A stretch of 6,458 bases of DNA from Planctomycetaceae bacterium. Its GTDB lineage: Bacteria; Planctomycetota; Planctomycetia; Planctomycetales; Planctomycetaceae. The DNA is taken from contig JAJDEK010000226.1 of NCBI GenBank assembly GCA_029259875.1, forward strand, positions 1 through 6,458, written 5' to 3'. The translations under genes were made by a program, and so were the position numbers. The notes beneath the pieces are model-generated. The model searched no databases and was not told the DNA's origin. It was given only the letters and a program-made list of their open reading frames with translations. Of this stretch, positions 1 through 6,000 are shown in pieces (position 1 is the stretch's first letter; the number at the start of each line of letters is the position of its first letter).

Positions 1-1
1 T

Positions 2-31
2 CCGAACGTAATCCTGCCGAACGTAATCCTG
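2..31. repeat. Two exact tandem copies of a 15-bp unit just downstream of ssb
   Basis: The unit CCGAACGTAATCCTG occurs at 2-16 and again, without mismatch, at 17-31. The second copy abuts the ssb stop codon at 32-34. Position 1 is T, whereas a further exact copy would need G there, so the visible array probably has just two units, although a diverged copy could lie outside the window. On the minus strand this is the 3' flank of ssb. Neither copy forms an obvious hairpin with a T-run, so it does not look like a terminator. Confidence 0.85.
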
Positions 32-526
32 TTAGAAAGGAACATCGTCATCGGGCACTCCACCACCACTGGGTGCATTATCATAAAATGAATCTGCAGG
101 ATTCGAGGCACCACCTTGAGCAGGAGGAGCATTGCCACCTGAGGAATATCCACCACCGGATTTCCCTCCGCCTCCACCACCAGATTCACCTTTGCCTCCC
201 AGCATCGTCATGTTTTCACCAACGACCTTGAGTTTGCTGCGTTTTTGACCGGATTCCTTATCATCCCACTGGTCCAGTTGTAACCGACCTTCAATCAGAA
301 CAGAACGTCCCTTAGTCAGATATTCGCTGGCAACTTCTGCTGTGCGTCCCCACAACGTAACATCAACGAAAGTGGTCTCTTCTTTGCGAGAGTTGGAATT
401 CTTATCAAACCAACTACGATTCACAGCAAGTCCAACTTCAGCAACGGCACTTCCCCCTGGTGTGTAGCGCACCTGAGGATCTCGTGTTAAATTGCCTACT
501 AAAATAACTTTGTTGAAACTGGCCAT
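32..526 (-). CDS. ssb: Single-stranded DNA-binding protein SSB
   Basis: SSB coats single-stranded DNA in the cytoplasm during replication, recombination and repair and recruits partner proteins through its C-terminal tip. The 164-residue product has an OB fold at about residues 1-110, opening [17 protein letters not shown], with aromatic residues W39, F53, W59 and W87 near the positions used for DNA stacking in the E. coli protein. A glycine-rich linker follows (about 110-155, including a run of six Gly), then the acidic tip DDDVPF, which is the classical interaction peptide. Length and layout are normal, so the gene looks intact. Two adjacent ATGs are possible starts (529 and 526). I chose 526 because it gives the family's usual MASFNK start and a better distance (6 rather than 3 nt) from the Shine-Dalgarno sequence. 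It is the last visible gene of the minus-strand cluster, 84 bp after rpsF; no rpsR or rplI is visible in the 31 bp beyond it. Confidence 0.97.
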   Translation of the reverse strand: MASFNKVILVGNLTRDPQVRYTPGGSAVAEVGLAVNRSWFDKNSNSRKEETTFVDVTLWGRTAEVASEYLTKGRSVLIEGRLQLDQWDDKESGQKRSKLKVVGENMTMLGGKGESGGGGGGKSGGGYSSGGNAPPAQGGASNPADSFYDNAPSGGGVPDDDVPF

Positions 527-532
527 CATCGG

Positions 533-539
533 CCTCCCT
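533..539 (-). promoter_or_regulatory. Ribosome binding site of ssb
   Basis: The minus strand reads AGGGAGG, a strong Shine-Dalgarno match. It lies 3 nt from the first ATG (529) and 6 nt from the second (526), which favours the second ATG as the main start. Confidence 0.75.
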
Positions 540-610
540 GAAAATGAATGATCTGAGGTTGATCTTTCTGTAAAATCTTAATTCAAATACAACGCAAACA
601 GAAGAAACGA

Positions 611-1087
611 CTATGCTTCGCCGTCAACATCCTCAGTTGCAACATCCTCAATTGCATCAAACTCAGGAGCTTCCAGCTCTGTATCAATTTTTTCCTCTTT
701 AGCTTCTTCAACTGGCTGCACTTCTTCAGCAGACGTAGCAGGATCGATTGCGACCACCATTGCATCAAACAAAGTTTGTGGCTGCTTAATCACCAATTGA
801 CGAATTACAATATCGCTAAGATGGCAAGCACGAGTGATGATATCCATACCATTGCCGGGCATTGTGAAATAAACCAAGTAGTGCAGCCCTTTCATGTGCC
901 CTTCAATCTCATAGGCAAGCTTGCCATCCTGCCAAGGACGGTGAGCCACGATTTCTGCACCTGCTTTATCCAGAATTTCCATCAAATGCGAAATGGTCCC
1001 TTCATGGTCAGCAGCAAACTTTCCACTGTCCAACAAGAACATTCCTTCATAATTGATCATAACCGCTTTTTTCTCTGCTACAGACAA
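611..1087 (-). CDS. rpsF: Small-subunit ribosomal protein bS6
   Basis: bS6 binds 16S rRNA together with bS18 in the platform of the 30S subunit. The 158-residue product shows the bS6 ferredoxin-like fold: first strand INYEGMFLLDS (11-21), helix 27-42 ending in KAGAE, then the strand pair around W52, K56-E62 and Y70-M76, the second helix 78-92, and the terminal strand VIRQLVIK (94-101). After about residue 115 comes an extended tail very rich in Glu and Asp; acidic C-terminal tails are seen in many bS6 proteins. The start is TTG at 1087, preceded by GGGAG at a 7-nt spacing. An ATG at 1060 (start MINYEG) has a much poorer Shine-Dalgarno and would remove nine residues, but it cannot be excluded. 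The gene lies 106 bp after pth and 84 bp before ssb. rpsR, often found between rpsF and rplI in other bacteria, is absent from this position. Confidence 0.95.
   Translation of the reverse strand: MSVAEKKAVMINYEGMFLLDSGKFAADHEGTISHLMEILDKAGAEIVAHRPWQDGKLAYEIEGHMKGLHYLVYFTMPGNGMDIITRACHLSDIVIRQLVIKQPQTLFDAMVVAIDPATSAEEVQPVEEAKEEKIDTELEAPEFDAIEDVATEDVDGEA
625..654. repeat. Near-exact 15-bp tandem duplication inside the 3' end of rpsF
   Basis: CAACATCCTCAGTTG at 625-639 is followed directly by CAACATCCTCAATTG at 640-654, with 14 of 15 bases identical. In the reading frame the duplication covers five codons and makes the repeated acidic segment IEDV-A-TEDV near the C-terminus of bS6. It keeps the frame and lies in the disordered-looking tail, so it should be tolerated. 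Confidence 0.85.
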
Positions 1088-1094
1088 GACTTTT

Positions 1095-1099
1095 CTCCC
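1095..1099 (-). promoter_or_regulatory. Ribosome binding site of rpsF deciding a TTG start
   Basis: The minus strand reads GGGAG, 7 nt before the TTG at 1087. This spacing is ideal for that codon and far too long for the ATG at 1060, so it is the main reason for choosing the TTG start. Confidence 0.65.
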
Positions 1100-1108
1100 G
1101 AAATAATT

Positions 1109-1126
1109 TGGCCCTCTTACTGGCCA
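1109..1126 (-). promoter_or_regulatory. Hairpin in the rpsF leader
   Basis: Perfect 5-bp arms TGGCC (1109-1113) and GGCCA (1122-1126) enclose an 8-nt loop. On the minus strand this hairpin sits about 10 nt before the GGGAG ribosome binding site of rpsF. In several bacteria, rpsF leaders carry an RNA element bound by the S6:S18 complex (established knowledge). I cannot match this hairpin to that motif with certainty, because the diagnostic CCG in a loop or bulge is not apparent. It is a candidate only. Confidence 0.3.
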
Positions 1127-1156
1127 GATTGACGATCAGATTCTCATTTTTATATT

Positions 1157-1162
1157 ATTATA
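1157..1162 (-). promoter_or_regulatory. Candidate -10 box for an internal promoter before rpsF
   Basis: The minus strand reads TATAAT, a perfect sigma-70-type -10 match, in the 106-bp gap between pth and rpsF. It would give a leader of about 60 nt containing the hairpin at 1109-1126. The hexamer 17 nt upstream is CGGTTT, a poor -35 match, and there is no extended -10 TG. The surroundings are AT-rich, so chance is possible. Confidence 0.35.
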
Positions 1163-1167
1163 CAAGC

Positions 1168-1185
1168 CGGTTTAAAACCAAACCG
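1168..1185 (-). repeat. Inverted repeat just after the pth stop codon
   Basis: Arms CGGTTT (1168-1173) and AAACCG (1180-1185) flank a 6-nt loop. On the minus strand the stem starts a few nt after a double stop (TAA at 1194-1196, then TGA at 1191-1193). No T-run follows, so it is unlikely to be a strong intrinsic terminator. It could be an mRNA 3'-end or intercistronic stem, and it overlaps the -35 zone of the TATAAT at 1157-1162. Confidence 0.35.
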
Positions 1186-1193
1186 AGACATCA

Positions 1194-1760
1194 TTATTCA
1201 GGTGCATTAACCTGATTCATGGCAATTTCAAGACCATTTTGAACCCAAGACTCAACCCCTTCTCCGGCAGAATGAACTGCTTGAGAGATCAGCTTAGATT
1301 CTCCAGATCGAAAACGCCCCAACACATAATCCGCACCTGAAAAACCTGCAGGAGGCCGCCCCACGCCAATTCTTAAACGTGGAATGTCCTGAGTATTCAA
1401 ACTTTGAATGATGTCTTGTAGTCCTTTTTGACCACCGGCCGAACCAGCTCCCCGCATGCGAAGACGTCCGACTGGTAAATTCATATCATCACAAACTACC
1501 ATGACATCAGTCGAAGGCAGTTTGAAAAACTTTACCAAAGCCGCAACACAACGGCCACTTAAATTCATAAAAGTTTGCGGTGCGACGAGTAAAACCTTGT
1601 CATCCGCAAAGGAAAATTCACCTACTTCTGCCTCAAACTGACTTTTAAAACTGGCTACATTATGCCAGCCTGCCAATTGCGACAGAACGTCAAAACCAAC
1701 ATTGTGGCGCGTTCGTTCGTATTTTTTACCGGGATTTCCCAGCCCTACGACCACTTTCAC
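1194..1760 (-). CDS. pth: Peptidyl-tRNA hydrolase (Pth)
   Basis: Pth cleaves the ester bond of peptidyl-tRNAs released from stalled ribosomes and so recycles tRNA in the cytoplasm. The 188-residue length is typical. It opens MKVVVGLGNPGKKYERTRHN, giving the conserved N9 and the catalytic-base H19 (E. coli N10 and H20). FMNLSG at 64-69 supplies the substrate-contacting N66, and CDDMNLP at 90-96 supplies D91, matching E. coli D93. The RLRIGVGRP motif (about 129-137) is intact. The unusual point is GSAGGQKGL at 106-114: most family members have GGHNGL, so the residues equivalent to E. coli H113 and N114 are Gln and Lys here. The start is GTG at 1760, fixed by the conserved N-terminus and an in-frame TGA a short way upstream; the Shine-Dalgarno is weak (GGTGG). 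It lies 53 bp after rplY, a common rplY–pth pairing. Confidence 0.96.
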   Translation of the reverse strand: MKVVVGLGNPGKKYERTRHNVGFDVLSQLAGWHNVASFKSQFEAEVGEFSFADDKVLLVAPQTFMNLSGRCVAALVKFFKLPSTDVMVVCDDMNLPVGRLRMRGAGSAGGQKGLQDIIQSLNTQDIPRLRIGVGRPPAGFSGADYVLGRFRSGESKLISQAVHSAGEGVESWVQNGLEIAMNQVNAPE

Positions 1761-1813
1761 AGCACCACCCGTTAGACATTTGACTCAAGCTCTATTAACC
1801 ACTCTCGAAAAAA

Positions 1814-2425
1814 CTATTCTGCTGTTACTTCGGGAGTTTCTTCTGTTGCTGCTGGTTCTTCCTCTTCTCCCTTAGGAGCAAGAACATGTACTACGACTTG
1901 ATCTTCGGGATGGTGAAGTACAGCTCCACGAGGTACATCCAAATCACGAATATAAATCGCATCACCAATCTCAAGTACATTGATACGAACAGAAATATTG
2001 TCGGGAATATTGTGAGCCAAACAGTCCAACTCAAGGGAGTGTAAAGACTGCTCCAACACGCCACCAGACACAACCCCGGGCGAAGTTCCACGTAATCTTA
2101 CTTGAACTTCGAGGGTCACTTTTTCTGAAGCATTAATACGCATCAGATCCACATGTAGAATCTGATTTCCGAAAGTATCCCATTGTACGTCTCTCAGTAT
2201 TGTTTCTTCGACTTGACCATCGACATCAATTTCAAAAACCCGTTCACGATTCTTGATTAGATTCTGCAAATCGGTATCAACTACACTAATATGGGCAGGT
2301 TCCTGACCATGGCCATACACGACGGCAGGAATTCGCCCCGCGCGGCGTACTCTATTACTTTCAATCGATCCTAATTTATCCCGCTTGAAAGCACTGATTT
2401 TCTGTAATACAAAATCGTCTGACAT
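1814..2425 (-). CDS. rplY: Large-subunit ribosomal protein bL25, CTC form
   Basis: bL25 binds 5S rRNA at the central protuberance of the 50S subunit. The 203-residue product is the long, two-domain CTC (TL5-like) form, not the short E. coli form of about 94 residues. Residues 1-97 are the 5S rRNA-binding domain, with RVRRAGRIPAVVYGHG (25-40) and LRDVQWDTFGNQILHVDLMR (77-96). Residues 98-185 are the C-terminal beta domain, with GGVLEQSLHSLELDCL (121-136) and LEIGDAIYIRDLDVP. The last 18 residues form an acidic tail of Glu, Pro, Ala and Thr. I start at the ATG at 2425, which has GAGGAA 9 nt upstream and gives MSDDFVLQ. A TTG at 2449 in the same frame would add eight residues that overlap this ribosome binding site and do not resemble the family. 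It is the first gene of the minus-strand cluster. Confidence 0.96.
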   Translation of the reverse strand: MSDDFVLQKISAFKRDKLGSIESNRVRRAGRIPAVVYGHGQEPAHISVVDTDLQNLIKNRERVFEIDVDGQVEETILRDVQWDTFGNQILHVDLMRINASEKVTLEVQVRLRGTSPGVVSGGVLEQSLHSLELDCLAHNIPDNISVRINVLEIGDAIYIRDLDVPRGAVLHHPEDQVVVHVLAPKGEEEEPAATEETPEVTAE

Positions 2426-2434
2426 TTCCCAACA

Positions 2435-2440
2435 TTCCTC
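2435..2440 (-). promoter_or_regulatory. Ribosome binding site of rplY
   Basis: The minus strand reads GAGGAA, 9 nt before the ATG at 2425. It supports that start over the in-frame TTG at 2449, whose codons would run through this site. Confidence 0.6.
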
Positions 2441-2973
2441 AAGTAGCAATCCGACTTAATGCGCGAATCAACTCTACCAATAAAGATTTTTTGAGTCTAT
2501 AAACCTAACAATATGTCAATGAAACCGTTGGTCAGCTACAAATTCGTCAAAGTTCAGCACTACCCAATTTAGATAGATACTTATTCTGCTGATAACTTCA
2601 GGTATAAGTAGCGATCCAAGCCGTTACTGCCGGCCGGTATTTCACTAGTTTGTGATAGTTGAAGCGTGCAAAAATAACTTCCCGCAAGCAAATCTGCAAC
2701 CGATTCCCCCCTCTATCTTGGTTGAAAGTCATAAGACAGCCTGATTTTTCTGATTTCTTTCACTCTGCACTGTTTTGCTTTGTCGCATTTCTCCACCATC
2801 CCAACCCCAAACAGGGTCCACATGAACACATATCAATCAAATATGCTGACACGCACCAGAAAAGCAGAGGCATAAAGAGCAAGAGTCTCAGAATCCACCA
2901 GATTACGTATTGGCTCAATGAAAACTGGCTGTAGAATGGAAAAGTGTTCTTGCAAACAAGTCAATTCCCCCGA

Positions 2974-2988
2974 TTCTTAATATAAGAA
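2974..2988. promoter_or_regulatory. AT-rich palindrome TTCTTA-ATA-TAAGAA
   Basis: Perfect 6-bp arms TTCTTA (2974-2979) and TAAGAA (2983-2988) surround ATA, about 87 bp before the start of the exported-protein gene. It overlaps -10-like hexamers (TAATAT, TATAAG) on the plus strand. The symmetry and position would suit an operator over a promoter, but no good -35 stands at the right distance, so this is a candidate only. Confidence 0.3.
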
Positions 2989-3003
2989 GCAGCTTGGGAT
3001 AAA

Positions 3004-3028
3004 AGCCCTATTTCCTTGCAAGAGGGCT
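3004..3028 (+). promoter_or_regulatory. Leader inverted repeat with a nested palindrome
   Basis: Perfect arms AGCCCT (3004-3009) and AGGGCT (3023-3028) enclose 13 nt containing the 8-bp palindrome CTTGCAAG (3015-3022). The two pairings partly compete as RNA. The right arm overlaps AGAGGG, a Shine-Dalgarno-like sequence for the small frame starting at 3032. No T-run follows, so it is not an obvious terminator. It may be a leader RNA element or a protein-binding site. Confidence 0.35.
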
Positions 3029-3031
3029 GAT

Positions 3032-3070
3032 ATGATTTCATTTGGACCTGCCACGAGACCAGAAGGCTGA
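3032..3070 (+). other. Possible 12-codon upstream reading frame
   Basis: ATG at 3032 opens MISFGPATRPEG and ends at TGA 3068-3070, four nt before the ATG of the large gene and in a different frame. AGAGGG lies 5 nt upstream of its ATG. The ribosome binding site of the large gene (3061-3066) lies inside this frame, an arrangement that would allow translational coupling. Such a short frame can easily arise by chance. The competing reading is that TATGAT (3031-3036) is a -10 box, in which case this frame would not be fully transcribed. Confidence 0.15.
3061..3066 (+). promoter_or_regulatory. Ribosome binding site of the exported propeller protein
   Basis: AGAAGG lies 8 nt before the ATG at 3075, a good Shine-Dalgarno match and spacing that supports this start. 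Confidence 0.65.
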
Positions 3071-3074
3071 GTTG

Positions 3075-6000
3075 ATGTATTCATTCAATCGAACCCGGAC
3101 TATTGCCCTTATTGTCTCAACTTGCCTGACCTTACCATTGGTTAGTAATGTGCAGGCGGCTGAAGAGAGAGACAAAGCCTTTGAACACAATGAACCCAAA
3201 CAGGCCAAACCTCTCAATGAGTTAAAAAAAATCATTCAAGGTTGGTTTGGTCAACCCAAGCCTGCTCGTGCGCAGCTCGCGAATACGTCTACAAAATCAA
3301 AGACCTCTGCACACTATCGCTTTCCCCAAGATTTGGAACAAGAACGGCGATTTAAAAGAGCCCAACAACTGATTGATGATCAGCAATGGGAGCCAGCACG
3401 CGAAAAATTGCAATTGATGCTTGAAAACAGTATCAATCTCCCAGTGCATGTGGCCGGTAGTCGTTCTTTGATCACTGATCGCGAATTGATTTACCAGCTT
3501 CTTGAGCTCCTACCCACCGAACAACGTGAGAAATTCAATCGCCAGTACAACGCATTGGCTGAAAAACTTTTTACCGATGCCCAATTAAATCAGTCGCCTC
3601 CGGAAATCTATGCGGAAATTGCCACCCGTTTCGCCACTACATCTTTTGGCTTCAAGGCAATGAACTATCTCGTTTCCTATCATATGGACCGGGGTGAGTT
3701 CGGTTTGGCCGAACAATATATACAACGTCTGTTGAAAAATCGTGCGCCGATTACTGAATCTTCACAGTGGAGAACAAAAGCAGCTTTTGTTCTTAAACAA
3801 ACAGGAAAGCAATCCCTGATTGCGGAATTATTGAACTCTGGGAGAGACTCAACACAAACAGATGAGACGATCAAAATAGGAGGCAGCGTCGAAACTCCAC
3901 AAAACTGGCTGAGCAAGCAAGTGGTCCTTAATTTGGCTTCGAACCTGCTGCTCGATGAATGGCCAATGCTTTTGGGATCACCCAATCGCTCTGCACGTGC
4001 GCAAAATGCAGATCCACTCCTGATACCCCGTTGGTCATCGCTCATCACTTCAAATCATTCGATCCAATCGCAGTTAAAGCTCATCAAGGAAGATCTGACA
4101 AGTTTAAATCGCGTTACGATTCCTGCGCTTCCCCCGTTAGCGATCAATGGAAAAATTGTATTCCGAACACTGAAAGGAGTTCAGGTTCTAAATGCCCAAA
4201 CAGGAGCTCCCCTTTGGGAGTCCTCACTCGAAAACTCCCCGGAAGCATCTTATATCGCGACACGATTAAAGGGAGTGAATGTCCCTCAGGCGCGCGGTCT
4301 GTTTGATCCCGTTCCCGCGAATCAGGCGTTGACTCCTTATAATGGTACTAATCCAGATTCTCACGCGTTGACTAGCTTAATCTACAAGAATGCCAATTGG
4401 GGTAGCCAGAGTAGTGATGGCCAACATCTATTTATTATAGAAAACATGCGTCTCAACTTCGGATCTTCGGGTTCCTATCGCAATTTTAACCGGTTTAGTC
4501 GAGGGAGAAATACACCTCAAGGGACTTTATGGTCATCAAATCAAATCGTCGCCTACGATCTGAAATCAGGACAACCAATCTGGAAAGTGGGTGGCACGAA
4601 ATTTGATGAACCCTTTGACCTGCCTCTGGCGGGAACGTTTTTCTTTGGAGCACCAACACCAGCAGGAAACGAACTGTACGTGGTAGGCGAACGAGATCGG
4701 GAAATTCGTGTTTATGCCCTTGACCCACAAACCGGTGAAGAACGTTGGTCTCAACAGATCGGTAATCCAGACCAGGATATCGAAACCGATATGGTCAGAC
4801 GCTGGTGGATTGCACCGGTAGCCGTTGGTCAGGGGGTACTTATTTGCCCTACAACTATAGGATTGTTGACCGCCATTGATCGTCTGAATCACTCGATCCT
4901 CTGGTCGACACAATATGTTAATGTGCCTTCTAACAATTCTGGAAATCGTTTCAATCGTATTAGACAGACACCTGTTGAATCGCTAGGCCAACGCTGGTGC
5001 CCTTCAGCTCCTGTGATTACTAGAAACAAAGTAATTTATACTCCCCCCGATGAAAAAGCTCTGATCTGCCTGGATTTAATCACAGGACTTCCTTGCTGGA
5101 CAAAACGAGCTAAAGAGACTTCGCAGTATTTAGCGGGCGTTGTTGATGATCATATTCTGCTAGTGGGTTTGAATGGCGTCACATCGGTCTCGCTGGCGAA
5201 TGGGAAAAAAATCTGGAACACCGCATTCACAAGTTCAGCCGGCCCGCCTTCCGGGCAGTCTGTGATTGCAGATAAGCGTTTGCACGTTCCATTACAAAGT
5301 GGTCAAGTATGGACGATTGATGTCGACTCAGGAAAGGTGATCAACAAACTATTCAGCGCAAAAGATGCAGAACCTTTAGGCAATTTGATTATCTATGAAG
5401 GACAATTTCTGTCTCTCAACGCGTCTGGTCTGATTAGCTATGAACAAAAACAGACTTTCGAAGCTGAGATCGCACAGATCAAACAACAAAACTCTCAAAG
5501 CTCATTGGCTCTGTATAAAGAATCAGAATTGTTAATGATGAGCCATCGCTACCAGGCTGCTCTGACAAAACTGCAACAAATTGACATTCAGCAACTTTCC
5601 GCCAAACATCAAAACAACTTCCATGATTTAATGGTAAACTGTCTAAGTTCCTTGGTTCGATCTGATTTTCAGAAATATGATCAACTGGTTGACCAGTTAG
5701 GCCAACACGTCCGCTCGGAGAGAGAACGCATCGAACTGAAAAGATTATTAATAGAGCGACTCACTGCCAGACAACAATACTCGGATGCCTTTGATCTGAT
5801 CTTGGAGCTGGCAAATGCACCTGAAAAAACGTTTTTTAAAAACGCGGCCACGGAAATACAAATTGACTATTGGATTGCCAGTAAAGCCTCGGATCTTTGG
5901 AATCAGATAGATCAATCTTACCGCGAACAGGTTTCCTCTAAGATCAGTCTCAGAGCGCAACAAATCTTAGGCTCTGAACAATTACAGCAAGAACGTTTCT

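Larger units (their letters stand above)
2426..3074. other. Divergent intergenic region without a convincing gene
   Basis: This 649-bp stretch separates rplY (minus) from the large exported-protein gene (plus) and must hold the promoters of at least one and probably both units. I see no tRNA-like sequence, no T-run terminator and no reading frame with a good start and ribosome binding site. A plus-strand frame from a TTG at 2659 to 2934 encodes 91 residues of low-complexity, unfamiliar sequence and is probably chance. A short GC-rich palindrome CCGGCCGG lies at 2630-2637. The structured part is the last 100 bp, listed separately. Confidence 0.7.

Noticed and set aside
776..1132. Plus-strand 118-codon frame opposite rpsF
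   Set aside because: It lies antisense to the clearly conserved bS6 coding sequence and is best explained as a shadow of it.
1168..1185. Intrinsic terminator after pth
   Set aside because: The stem is only 6 bp and AT-containing, and no T-run follows on the minus strand.
2514..2519. TTGACA on the minus strand as a -35 box for rplY
   Set aside because: It is a perfect hexamer, but the only -10-like sequence nearby (TATAGA, 2496-2501) is 12 nt away, too short, and nothing suitable stands at 15-19 nt.
2659..2934. Plus-strand 91-codon frame in the intergenic region
   Set aside because: It starts with TTG, lacks a ribosome binding site, and its product shows no recognisable domain, signal peptide or compositional sign of a real protein.
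2936..2980. Mini-frame MEKCSCKQVNSPDS with a CxC motif
   Set aside because: Only 14 codons, no ribosome binding site and overlap with the AT-rich palindrome; expected by chance.
3108..3128. Lipoprotein signal at C17 of the large exported protein
   Set aside because: The residues before the cysteine are V-S-T, and Thr directly before Cys does not fit the lipobox; a normal signal peptidase site (VQA) follows at residue 28.
4495..4913. Minus-strand frames opposite the propeller gene
   Set aside because: They overlap each other and the blade-motif region of the plus-strand gene, whose frame is continuous and shows family motifs throughout.
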